The position numbers were made by a program, and so were the translations under genes. Below the pieces are notes generated by a model that did not search any database, was not told the DNA's origin, and was given only the letters and a program-made list of their open reading frames with translations. Shown in pieces: positions 1-9,859 of a stretch of 64,000 nucleotides of DNA. The first letter of the stretch is position 1; each line of letters opens with the position of its first letter. The DNA comes from JADJXV01 sp046328995 (GTDB lineage Bacteria; Bacteroidota; Ignavibacteria; Kapaibacteriales; UBA961), in the NCBI GenBank assembly GCA_046328995.1, contig JAXLVN010000007.1, forward strand, positions 62,001-126,000, read 5' to 3'.

Positions 1-3000
1 ACGTTAGCAGAGGTTGCAGTGATTGCTTGACCGGTTGTAGCCGATGCAGCGATACCAACACCTGTTGTAGCGCTCGTGTTTACGCCATTGCCTGTTGTAG
101 CAGTTGCGAGAACACCGTTACCTGAGGTAATTCCGGTTGCTGAGAAAGCATTTCCTGTTGTTACAGTGTTTGCATTCACACCTGTACCGGTTGTCACACC
201 TGTGATTTGAACACCTGTGCCAGCGCCAACTGTGTTGTTGACGAGGACAGTTGAACCACCTGCAGATTGTGTTGACAATGCTGTTGTTGCTGCTGAACTA
301 TTGAATGTTCCGGCGATACCTGCATTGTTTGCAGTAACGCTTTGACCATTGAATGTAGAAGCAGCGTTATTGATTGTTGTAGCAGCAGTTGTAAAGGTAG
401 CTGCACCGGTGACTGCGAGAGTACCACCGAGTGTAGTTGCGCCTGTACCTACTGTTAATGGAGTGTTACCGTTGATATTTACTACTTGACCTGTTGGCAC
501 AGTGATACCGCCGTTTGCATTCAACATTCCTGTTAAGGTTGCAGTGGTTGTAGTCAATCCTCCATTATGTGTTGTAGCACCTGTGAAGGTTGAAGCGCCG
601 GTTACTGCAAGTGTGCTTCCGAGTGTTGTAGCACCTGTTACACCGAGAGTAGTTCCAACTGTAGCTGCGCCTGTGATAGTCGCTGATGCTGAAGTCAATC
701 CACCATTATGTGTTGTAGCACCGGTGAATACCGAAGTACCTGTTGTGGTTGTATTTCCATTATGGTTTGTTGTACCATTAATGTTGTTGATACCACCTAC
801 ATCACCGATAGTGTTTGTAGCATTTGCGAATGTACCGAAGCTGTTAGCTGCTCCACCTGTGAGGGTAACAGTGCCGCCTGTTTGGCTCAATGCGCCGTTA
901 GCGATTGTAGCTGAACCGGTTGTGATAGCGAAGTTACCGGTATTAACGGTCAATCCGCCATTGACACCACCTGTGAGGGTTGATGCGCCTGTTACGCCTA
1001 GTGTACCACCGACTGTAGTGTTGCTTGTTACGCCGAGTGTACCGGTAATGTTTGAGTTACCTGTTACTTGAACACCACCACTTGTTACAGTGTGTGCACC
1101 CGAGCTAAGAGTTCCTGTTACATTGCCTGTGCCGGTTACAGTAAGATCGTCTGTGATATTTACTGGCCCGTTGTTGTCACTCACATCGCCGTTTGTTGCT
1201 ACATTCAATCCGCTAGAGGTCAAGGAGAATGCATCCGTAGTAGCATTACCTAAGGTAGTATTGCCTTGTACTGTCAAATCTCCGGTTGTATTAATGCTTG
1301 ATGGCGAGAATACACCCGAAGAGAGTGTACCAGTTACCGCCAAGTTACCGGCCATTGTTACATTTCCGGCAAATGATGAAGTACCTAATACATCTAAGCT
1401 TGGTTGACCTGCTTGACCTAATGTGCTCAAGCCGGTTACATTGCTTGTACCACCTGTTATAGTGTTACCGACGAAGTTTGAGTTACCGGTTACCGCAAAG
1501 TCAGCATTAGCAAATGTAAAGCCATCTACTTGTAATGCATTTACGACTCTTGCGCCACCAGGACCGCTCATTGTAACTGTACCACCAATATTAGTTGTAC
1601 CACCGATATTCACAGCACCTGTACCGGTTGTGAGAGTCGCTGTACCTGATAATGTTACCGCTTGACCTGTAGCGACAGTCAATCCACCATTTGCAGTTGT
1701 TAAGCCGGTTGCTGTTAATGTACCACCAACTGATGTATTACCTGTTAATGTTGAAGAACCTGTTACAGCAAGATTACCACCTACAGTTGCATTTCCTGTT
1801 GAGGCAAGTGTTGTACCGTTAATTGCACCGGTTGTTCCGTTAAGAGTTACCGGTCCTGCAGTCACATTACCTGATGTTGTAGAAATGTTACCTGTACCTG
1901 TTGTGTGGCTTCCTGAAGTTGTAGCATAGCTACCGGTAGTAGAAGTTGCACCGCCAGTTAAGGTTGAGAGTCCGGTTACACTAAGTGTGCCGCCGAGGGT
2001 AGTTGCGCCTGTACCTACAGTAAATGTACTTGCACCGGTTACCGATGTATTTCCATTCATGGTAGTTGTACCATTGTTGGTTGTCGCACCTGCAGTCGTT
2101 AAGCTACCACCAAGTGTTGTAGCGCCGGTACCTACAGTCAAGGTATTTGCACCAGTAATCGATGTATTGCCATTGAGGGTAGTTGTACCATTGTTGATTG
2201 CTGCACCGTTGTTGGTCGCTGTTCCTGCTGTTGTCAAGCTTCCACCAAGTGTGGTAGCTCCGGTACCTACTGTGAATGTATTAGCACCGGTTACCGATGT
2301 ATTTCCACCGAGAGTAGTTGTACCTGCAGTTACAGCGAAGTTACCCGTATTGACAGTCAATCCGCTGTTGACACCGCCAGTGAGGGTTGAAGCACCGGTC
2401 ACGCCGAGTGTTCCGCCTACGGTAGTGTTACCAGTTAAGGTTGAAGCACCGGTTACACCAAGCGTTCCGCCAACTGTTGTATTACCTGTGAGGGTAGAAG
2501 TACCTGTAACTGCTGCATTACCGCTTACGCTCAAGTTTCCGCCACCACCGATGGTCACGTTACCTGAAGTCGTATTGATTGCATTACCACCATTTGATGC
2601 GGCGCGAAGCCCGTCATTTGCTGATGTGTTGGTTGCTGATACGGCTGGAGTTGCATTTGCGCTTGTAGCTGCAATTACACCGGTAAATGTACCGTTGATG
2701 TTTGTCGCTGTCAAGTTACCTGTTGTTGTGATATTACCTGCGCCAACATTGATGTTACCACTTGTTACATTGATTGCATTTTGTCCTGCAAGTGCATTTA
2801 CACTGATACCTGTTCCTGTTGCACCTGTTGCAGATACTAAGAGGCCGGTTCCGGTTGCATTTGTGTTGGTCAAGGATGCTGTTTGTGCGTTTGATGCACT
2901 TGACGATGTAATTGTGTTTGTTGACCCGTTGAGAGTAATACCGCCTGCAGTTACGTTACCGCTTGTTGTAGCAACGTTACCTGTACCGGTTGAAAGATTA

Positions 3001-6000
3001 CCGCTAGTGGTGCTGATATTACCAGAACCATTTGCTGTGATACTTCCATTTGCGGTTGTTGCGTAGGATGCTGCAGTTGAAGCACCGGTTGTTGTGTGGG
3101 TACCACCAACTGTTGAGTTGCCTGTTACATTTGATGTTGTTGCTGTCAAGCCACCATTGTGGGTTGTTGCACCAGTGAAGGTTGAAGCACCAGTTACACC
3201 AAGGGTTCCACCAACTGTTGAGTTGCCGGTTACTGTTGATGATGCTGCTGTCAAGCCACCGTTGTGGGTTGTTGCACCAGTGAAGGTTGAAGCACCCGTT
3301 ACACCAAGTGTTCCGCCAACTGTTGTGTTGCCGGTCAAGTTGCTTGTACCGTTAACAGTAGTTGTGCCACCTGCATTACCGATGGTATTTGCTGCATTTG
3401 CAAATGTTCCGAAGGTATTGGTTGTATTACCAGTGATCGTTGCATTGCCACCTGATTGGGTCATTGCACCGGTCAAGGTTGTTGCACCATTAACTGCGGT
3501 TGCGCCATTAACAGTAGCGGAAGATGCAGTCAAGCCACCATTGTGCGTTGTAGCACCGGTAAAGGTTGAAGCGCCGGTTACACCAAGTGTTCCGCCAACT
3601 GTTGAGTTACCTGTTACAGTTGAAGAAGCTGCTGTCAAGCCACCATTGTGCGTTGTAGCACCGGTGAAGGTTGAAGCACCTGTTACACCAAGTGTTCCAC
3701 CAACTGTAGTGTTACCACCAACAGTCAAAGCACCTGTTCCTGCGATATTAATATTACCACCGGTTACAGTGATTGCGTTAGTACCTACATTGGATGTAGC
3801 TGTAATTGCAGCACCTGTTGTAGCTGTAGCAACTATAGCGCGACCAGTGCCTGCTTGATTGATAGTTACCAGATCTAATGCATTGTTTTGGCTAACATTG
3901 ATTTGGCTTGGAGCAAATACACCTGAAGAAAGTGTTCCGGATACTGCGAGATTACCTGTAACATTTGTGTTACCATTTAACAATGACAACCCATTTACAC
4001 GTAGGCCTGGACCACCGGCTGCGTTATTTGTAAATTCTGCAGTTGGACTGGTAATGTTGTTGTTATCACCTTGGATAGCACGTCCGTTACCGAAATTGGT
4101 AAAGTTACCTGTTTCGCTTCCTGATGAGCTTGATACAGACATTCTGTCAAAGAATTGTGATGTACCACCTACAGTTGATGTACCTGCAACCTGTGAATCT
4201 CCGAAGGTTGTAGAATTACCACCTACAGTCAGGTTAGATGCACCGGTCAATACTGTATTACCATTAATCAGTGTTCCACCATTGATGTTGTTAGTTGTAC
4301 CGGTAATTGTATTGACTGCAGTTGCGTTACCAATTGTTGTATTGGAGTTCGGAGCTGAAGCCAATGTTGTGTTACCTGTTGAGCTCAATGTACCTGTTAC
4401 TGCAGTTGCACCATTTACATTCGTTGCGCCGGTAATGTTATTAGTTGTACTGTTAACATTTAAAGTAGTGCTTGTAAGTGTGGTTGTTGTACCTGTTACA
4501 TTCACTGCTCCGCCTGCTGCGTTTCCGATTGTGGTAGTTGCACCGGCACCTGATGCCAATGTTGTGTTACCTGTTGTGCTGAAAGTACCTGTTACTGTTG
4601 TGTTACCGACATGTGCAGTTGTACCGTTAATAGTAGTAGCACCATTTAAAGTATTGGATGTACCAGTAATCACGTTCAACGAACCACCATTTCCGGCTGT
4701 TAATGATCCTGTTGTGCTTGCAAGAGTTGTTGCTCCTGTTGAGCTCAATGTACCTGCAACTGCAGTGTTTCCATTAACATTTGTTGTACCGTTGATTGTG
4801 TTTGTTGAACCGTTGATTGTGTTCGTACCGGCTACTGAACCGATTGTGTTAGCTGCATTCAAGCCAGTACCGAAGCTATTGACTGCATTTGCAACGCCGG
4901 ATGCGAAACTATTCGTTGTTCCACCGCCAATAGAAGCATTTCCACCAGATTGTGTGAATGCACCATTGACTGTAGCAGAGCTAGCCGTCAAGCCACCATT
5001 ATGAGTAGTTGCACCGGTAAATGTGGATGCTCCTGTTACTGCTAATGTGCTACCTAAAGTAGTTGCACCAGTTACACCGAGTGTACCACCAACTGTTGAA
5101 TTTCCAGTAACTGTTGAAGCAGAAGCTGTAATTCCACCATTATGAGTAGTTGCACCGGTAAATGTGGATGCACCGGTTACAGCAAGTGTTCCACCAATAG
5201 TCGTGTTACCTGCTACACCAAGTGTGCTACCTACATTTGTTGCTCCGGTTGATCCAACTACAGTAAATGCTGTAGGAGCAGCACCAACTTGAAGACCGAA
5301 ACCTGGGGTGTTGTTTACAAACACACCGTTGAGGAAGGTTGACGAACCGTTTGTAATACCTGTACCGACTTGGACATTGTTGTCACCGGTCGTCAAGATA
5401 CTGTTCATTTCGATGTTACCAAATGTTCTGAGAGCAGTACGAGGGCTAGCTGCATTATTGGTAAGTATCATCGTCGGGTTGGTTGTACTAGTATTAGTTG
5501 CAAGAATAGCACTTCGCCCAACACCTGCGAGTGCTTGATTAATAACGACACCAGGTGCATCAGCATTATTTGTAATGTTAAGAGCATTACCAGTACCGCT
5601 GTTTACGATTGTTTCAGCATTACCTGCACCGGCTGTTTTGGTAATCGAAGATCCAGAACCGTTGTTGTTGCTTGTTACAGAAATACCACTACCGTTTGTA
5701 GTAATGTTATTCATCGTGATCGCAAGACCGTTTCCTCCGCCACCAGCACCGTTCTGATTGATAACAGCACCATTACCGGTACCGTTATTGTCAACTTGAA
5801 TACCGGCACCGCTACCACCACGGGTAACTGAGATTCCGGCTGCTGCTTGGTTGAGACCGGTAACATTAATACCTGCACCGCTACCATTTTGAGCGACGTT
5901 CAAGCCAGTGCCTGTACCGTTATGTGTGATAGTTTCACCAGCTGCTGCGTTTGTAGCAGGAAGCGTCACTGCGATACCTGTACCTGTCGCTGAAGCAACA

Positions 6001-7994
6001 TTTACACCTGTACCAGCACCTGTATTAACATTTACACCTGTACCGGTTGTCGTTGTAACATTTGCACCTGTACCGGCTGCTGTCGTTACATTCACACCGT
6101 TACCGTTGGTACCTGTTACGTTTACACCAGTTGCCGTTGTTCCGGCTGTCACATCTACACCATTTGATGTATTTGCTGCAGGCATGTTTACGACTACACC
6201 ACGACCGGTGGTTGAAGTAACAGCAACACCGCTACCGGAGTTAGATGATACATTCACGCCAATACCGGTACCTGTTGAAGTAGCATTAACTGAATTACCA
6301 TTAATACTTGTCAGCGATGCACCAGCACCAGTACCAGTTTGCGTTACACGAATACCGTTTGCAGTATTTCCTGAACCCATGGTAATATCAGCACCGATAC
6401 CGTTTTGAGCGATATTATTAATAGATAGACCTACTGTTGTCGCACCTTGCTGATTATTTGTAATAGCTACACCAACACCTACACCAGCATTACCTTGCTG
6501 CTGTACAGATACAGCGGTGCCGGTAAAAATGGATTGTGTTGTTGCAACAACAGCTGGACCGTTTGTTAACACATTAACACCAGTACCAGTTCCTGTGCTT
6601 TGAACATTAAGACCTGTGCCAGTTCCTGCATTATTTACACGAATAGCGTCTGCTGCCTGCGCCGAACCAGCAAGATTTACTTCTAAACCTCTTGCCGAAC
6701 CTGCTGTGTTGGTATTTTGAAGAACCATTGTCGGAGCATCGCCACGGTTCGTAAGGCGAACCATCGCAGGAGCTAACGACAAGTTAATTGTTGTATCGCC
6801 ATCGATTGGGAAGAAGAGTTTATTGTTCGGAGCCCATTCGATGACATCTGTAGCTGTATTATAGCGGAGAACATAGCCGTTATTTGAAGGCAAGTTCACC
6901 GGTGAATTCAACCAGCCCATTGTACCAGCTGCTGTTGGGTCGATACCGACGAGGAGTCTGTTTCTGTTAACAGCAGTTTGTGTATTTGAAGCTGCACTCG
7001 CACTGAGTGTGTTCAAGGTAAGAGGAGTAATTCTTCTCCAGTTCAAATTCACACCATCCCAGTGTAATACTGTTTCAACTGTTGACGGCTCATTCAACCA
7101 TACCATGCTATCTGCAGCGGTTGGTCCCCAGCCCATCAAGAGACGATTTTGGAGTACTTGGGAAGGACTGGTAGCGAAGCGGGAAGGACGGATAGTATTT
7201 GATGCGATATTTGAATTAATGACTGTATTATTCGCAATATCGATATTTGTTATCGTACCGTCGGCAATTTTCGCACCGGTTACCGCGCCATCGCGAAGCT
7301 TTTGGGTAGTAACAGCACTATCGTAGATACGATTAGTCTTTACTGCACCTTCAGCAATTTGCGGATTTGGATAGTCACCGGTCAAATCACCACCGGCAGG
7401 TCCGCTTGGAGGCAAGCTGACGCCGGGAGCTAATTTATTTTGTGTAATAGAGAAGTCAAGAATTTTCGCCGCATTGATCGCGCCGTCACGGATTGTTGGG
7501 TTTGGATATGTACCAGCAAGATCTCCGGCTGCCGGTCCTGTCGGACGAGCTGCATCAGCAACTGCTGCACTGGCAGCGCGGCCTGCATTTACTGCATAGC
7601 TAGCTGTGTCAACGTACATTGCTCTGAATGCATACGGAGAAGTTGTAAGACGAACTCTTGGGATAAGCTCAGGATTGTTATCGATGGAGATACCCAACCA
7701 ATATTGCTTGTCAAAAGGTAAATTAAGCGGGTTGGAAATACCAAGCACCACATTAATCAATCCGCCTGCATTTGGGGTCACTGCTTGAGTTTCTGTCCAA
7801 ATTACATTACCACCAGCTTCAATTTCATAAATTTTGAAACTAAGCTGCTTTGGGGTACTGTTAACAGGGTTACCACTACCATCCGTTAGAACAGCTTGAT
7901 AGGTCATTAGCTTGGGTACCTGTGCTTCTACTCTACCGGCTGGCAGAATATATGCGCAAGCAGCTAATAAGCCAATAAGAAAACTTTTCTTCAT
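1..7994 (-). CDS. Giant repetitive secreted protein, tail-fibre-like N-terminus (3' end outside window)
   Basis: I read this frame by hand from the ATG at 7994 to the left edge and found no stop in 2,664 codons, so the gene is partial at its 3' end. Residues 1-25 are a signal peptide ending in VEAQ. Residues 26-125 resemble the N-terminal module of Bacteroidota tail-fibre-domain proteins (LMTYQAVLTDGSGNPV, LTTSPYAFRA). Two GDL(A/T)G(T/D)YPNP motifs follow near residues 156 and 202. Residues about 430-800 are rich in GTGTGVNV-type short repeats, and from about 900 onward the protein is built of units such as NTTVGGTLGVTGASTF and GATTHNGGLTA. Composition is dominated by T, G, N, A, S and V. It is probably a secreted or surface beta-solenoid or fibre. 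Related proteins often end in an S74 chaperone domain or a sorting domain, which cannot be seen here. All plus-strand ORFs in this interval are antisense shadows. Confidence 0.88.
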   Translation of the reverse strand, partial: MKKSFLIGLLAACAYILPAGRVEAQVPKLMTYQAVLTDGSGNPVNSTPKQLSFKIYEIEAGGNVIWTETQAVTPNAGGLINVVLGISNPLNLPFDKQYWLGISIDNNPELIPRVRLTTSPYAFRAMYVDTASYAVNAGRAASAAVADAARPTGPAAGDLAGTYPNPTIRDGAINAAKILDFSITQNKLAPGVSLPPSGPAGGDLTGDYPNPQIAEGAVKTNRIYDSAVTTQKLRDGAVTGAKIADGTITNIDIANNTVINSNIASNTIRPSRFATSPSQVLQNRLLMGWGPTAADSMVWLNEPSTVETVLHWDGVNLNWRRITPLTLNTLSASAASNTQTAVNRNRLLVGIDPTAAGTMGWLNSPVNLPSNNGYVLRYNTATDVIEWAPNNKLFFPIDGDTTINLSLAPAMVRLTNRGDAPTMVLQNTNTAGSARGLEVNLAGSAQAADAIRVNNAGTGTGLNVQSTGTGTGVNVLTNGPAVVATTQSIFTGTAVSVQQQGNAGVGVGVAITNNQQGATTVGLSINNIAQNGIGADITMGSGNTANGIRVTQTGTGAGASLTSINGNSVNATSTGTGIGVNVSSNSGSGVAVTSTTGRGVVVNMPAANTSNGVDVTAGTTATGVNVTGTNGNGVNVTTAAGTGANVTTTTGTGVNVNTGAGTGVNVASATGTGIAVTLPATNAAAGETITHNGTGTGLNVAQNGSGAGINVTGLNQAAAGISVTRGGSGAGIQVDNNGTGNGAVINQNGAGGGGNGLAITMNNITTNGSGISVTSNNNGSGSSITKTAGAGNAETIVNSGTGNALNITNNADAPGVVINQALAGVGRSAILATNTSTTNPTMILTNNAASPRTALRTFGNIEMNSILTTGDNNVQVGTGITNGSSTFLNGVFVNNTPGFGLQVGAAPTAFTVVGSTGATNVGSTLGVAGNTTIGGTLAVTGASTFTGATTHNGGITASASTVTGNSTVGGTLGVTGATTLGSTLAVTGASTFTGATTHNGGLTASSATVNGAFTQSGGNASIGGGTTNSFASGVANAVNSFGTGLNAANTIGSVAGTNTINGSTNTINGTTNVNGNTAVAGTLSSTGATTLASTTGSLTAGNGGSLNVITGTSNTLNGATTINGTTAHVGNTTVTGTFSTTGNTTLASGAGATTTIGNAAGGAVNVTGTTTTLTSTTLNVNSTTNNITGATNVNGATAVTGTLSSTGNTTLASAPNSNTTIGNATAVNTITGTTNNINGGTLINGNTVLTGASNLTVGGNSTTFGDSQVAGTSTVGGTSQFFDRMSVSSSSGSETGNFTNFGNGRAIQGDNNNITSPTAEFTNNAAGGPGLRVNGLSLLNGNTNVTGNLAVSGTLSSGVFAPSQINVSQNNALDLVTINQAGTGRAIVATATTGAAITATSNVGTNAITVTGGNINIAGTGALTVGGNTTVGGTLGVTGASTFTGATTHNGGLTAASSTVTGNSTVGGTLGVTGASTFTGATTHNGGLTASSATVNGATAVNGATTLTGAMTQSGGNATITGNTTNTFGTFANAANTIGNAGGTTTVNGTSNLTGNTTVGGTLGVTGASTFTGATTHNGGLTAASSTVTGNSTVGGTLGVTGASTFTGATTHNGGLTATTSNVTGNSTVGGTHTTTGASTAASYATTANGSITANGSGNISTTSGNLSTGTGNVATTSGNVTAGGITLNGSTNTITSSSASNAQTASLTNTNATGTGLLVSATGATGTGISVNALAGQNAINVTSGNINVGAGNITTTGNLTATNINGTFTGVIAATSANATPAVSATNTSANDGLRAASNGGNAINTTSGNVTIGGGGNLSVSGNAAVTGTSTLTGNTTVGGTLGVTGASTLTGNTTVGGTLGVTGASTLTGGVNSGLTVNTGNFAVTAGTTTLGGNTSVTGANTFTVGTGATTLGGSLTTAGTATNNGAAINNGTTTLNGNTSITGANTLTVGTGATTLGGSLTTAGATTNNGTTTMNGNTSVTGASTFTVGTGATTLGGTLSVTGLSTLTGGATSTTGSYATTSGSHTTGTGNISTTSGNVTAGPVTLNGTTGAINGTTLASTGNATVGGNLAVTGSSTLTGNTSVGGTLTATGLTTANGGLTVATGQAVTLSGTATLTTGTGAVNIGGTTNIGGTVTMSGPGGARVVNALQVDGFTFANADFAVTGNSNFVGNTITGGTSNVTGLSTLGQAGQPSLDVLGTSSFAGNVTMAGNLAVTGTLSSGVFSPSSINTTGDLTVQGNTTLGNATTDAFSLTSSGLNVATNGDVSDNNGPVNITDDLTVTGTGNVTGTLSSGAHTVTSGGVQVTGNSNITGTLGVTSNTTVGGTLGVTGASTLTGGVNGGLTVNTGNFAITTGSATIANGALSQTGGTVTLTGGAANSFGTFANATNTIGDVGGINNINGTTNHNGNTTTTGTSVFTGATTHNGGLTSASATITGAATVGTTLGVTGATTLGSTLAVTGASTFTGATTHNGGLTTTTATLTGMLNANGGITVPTGQVVNINGNTPLTVGTGATTLGGTLAVTGAATFTTAATTINNAASTFNGQSVTANNAGIAGTFNSSAATTALSTQSAGGSTVLVNNTVGAGTGVQITGVTTGTGVNANTVTTGNAFSATGITSGNGVLATATTGNGVNTSATTGVGIAASATTGQAITATSAN

Positions 7995-8183
7995 GCTATA
8001 CTCCTAATTAAGTAAAACTAAAAAATACTAATAATTATTAAAATTTAAATTCTCTCTTGTCAAATCCTCTCGGCAAAAACCATACCAAAGGATATTTCCG
8101 ACCTGTATAAAACAAGCTCCGACTTATTCTAGCCGAAGTCATTTTAATTTTCCCGCAGAACACTTCACAGGCATGAAGACTTA

Positions 8184-8771
8184 TTATTTAAGCAACATTA
8201 ACTGCTGACGATGACGCATATTTCCTGTGCTGCCAAGCATTACGAGCTCGTATGTGTACGCACCGGCACTTAATTCATTACCTGCATCATCACGACCATT
8301 CCATCCTACATTTTGGGTACCCGCATCTTGATATTCATCAACGAGTACGCGCACTAAACGACCGACCATATCATAAACTTTCACTGTCACATTACCTGCT
8401 GAAGGTAATGTATAGCGAATCGTTGTATTACCGACGAATGGGTTCGGTGAGTTGGAAAGTACATCCTGGGAGATACCGTTATCTGTCGGCTCGTCAACTC
8501 CAGTAGTCTTTACTATTTTAGGAGCCCAAAAGCCAAAGTAGCTTGTATAGTTTCCTCCCGATGCCACACCAATTGCTGTCTGACCAACAGTTGCAGACAT
8601 ATATACATTATTGCTGATAGGCGCATTTACTATGCCACCGGAAGCTATGACCGACCACGCCACTCTTGTGGCATCGGTTGGCTTTTGCGCCGATGAAGTT
8701 ACACTCGTCAACGCGGTCAGCACTAAGGCTAGCATCACTATTGCGAGATTTTTGTTGGCAAAACGTTTCAT
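8184..8771 (-). CDS. Small secreted protein with T9SS C-terminal sorting domain
   Basis: This 195-residue protein has a signal peptide (residues 1-29, ending TSSAQ) and a short module with VGQTAIGVASGGNYTSYFGFW. Its last 85 residues form a typical T9SS sorting domain: SPNPF, then VTVKVYDMVGRLV, WNGRDDAGN, LSAGAYTYEL and a terminal MLLK. A ribosome-binding site (GAGGAG) lies just upstream of the ATG. Proteins with this tail are exported and carried over the outer membrane by the Por machinery. It lies 189 bp upstream of the giant repetitive gene in the same orientation, so co-transcription is plausible. Almost the entire mature protein is a sorting domain plus one small domain, so it may act as an anchor or accessory rather than an enzyme; that is inference. 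Confidence 0.85.
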   Translation of the reverse strand: MKRFANKNLAIVMLALVLTALTSVTSSAQKPTDATRVAWSVIASGGIVNAPISNNVYMSATVGQTAIGVASGGNYTSYFGFWAPKIVKTTGVDEPTDNGISQDVLSNSPNPFVGNTTIRYTLPSAGNVTVKVYDMVGRLVRVLVDEYQDAGTQNVGWNGRDDAGNELSAGAYTYELVMLGSTGNMRHRQQLMLLK

Positions 8772-9859
8772 TACTATCTCCTCATTGAATAAGAGTTGAA
8801 AAACTGTTATGATTACTATTATCTATTTTATTAATACCGAAACTCAACTGCATTACATAAAATCTAAACTATTGTCGTTCTGCAATAATTATTCCAATTT
8901 TGATATATCGCACTAAATTCTCTAAAAAAATCAAAAGATTTTTTTTGCTTAGTACTTTATCAATTGTAGATTTTATTCTAACTATACGTATAAACAGCAA
9001 GTTATGCACATGCTGATATAATATTTGACCGATGCTCTTTCAACCGGTATGGCTCGAAAAAGCACTTTTCTCGTTTTCAGCAACGTGAACTTACTGAAAT
9101 TATCTCTAATATCAAAACATCTTTTCTCAAATCTTATTTTTTTTCAATTCTTACTCACGTTACTTCAGAGACGGTGTGGCTCTGTGCGTTCCTGCGAATC
9201 GCCGACTGAATTTGAGTGCTTTTTTCAACTAGTGCGAAGTATAGTGCCCAAGGAATCGGCCTCCCATTTTTTGAATCTTCTGAATCTGCCCTCAGCCCCA
9301 TTCCGGTATGCCTGTCTAATGTATTGACTATCAGCTATGATAAATGGCAGCTTATAGATTCTACGCTTTGCTTTCGGCATCTACCATTTACGGGAAGCAA
9401 TCCACTTATGCATAACGGATGGCTTGCTTTCATTCTCCCCTTATATATAGTTCAGCACATATATATAGCTCAGTACACAGAATACCCCTCTTTCAAGACA
9501 CTGTGATTCAGTACGACACCTCTTCACGGTACTTTCCCTATGTTTTTTGACAGCTTTTTCTTTCATTTACATGCATGAGACCGCGCCTAACTCTCATACA
9601 TCAGATCTTATTTTTAACTTTCCGCCCTACATTTACTCCGTTTTCCGGGGCAGAACAGCACTCCTTTGCTCCCGAGTGCTCTCATCCTGATTGCAGACGG
9701 AAGCTTCAACCCTCGTTTCTTCATGCAGGCCACACTCTCAACGTGTCGATGAGACAATACCGAGGCCTTGACTTTCCTGTCAGGATAATAAACAGCTGTG
9801 TAATTTTTTTCACACATTCGTACATGTGCATACCTATCCAACCTGACAATTTTGTCGGA
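8772..9859. other. Long intergenic region, no gene recognised
   Basis: About 1.1 kb separates two minus-strand genes. The part next to 8772 is AT-rich and probably holds the promoter of the T9SS gene; the rest has only short ORFs with no recognisable domain, signal peptide or ribosome-binding site. A short imperfect tandem repeat (ATATATAGTTCAGCAC-like, two units) sits at about 9443-9476. I see no tRNA or structured RNA I can support. Confidence 0.5.

Noticed and set aside
502..6408. Several long plus-strand ORFs, up to 381 codons, rich in Val and Pro
   Set aside because: They are antisense to the giant minus-strand gene, which is open throughout, has a signal peptide and a known N-terminal module. 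The plus ORFs arise because its codon use rarely creates reverse stops.
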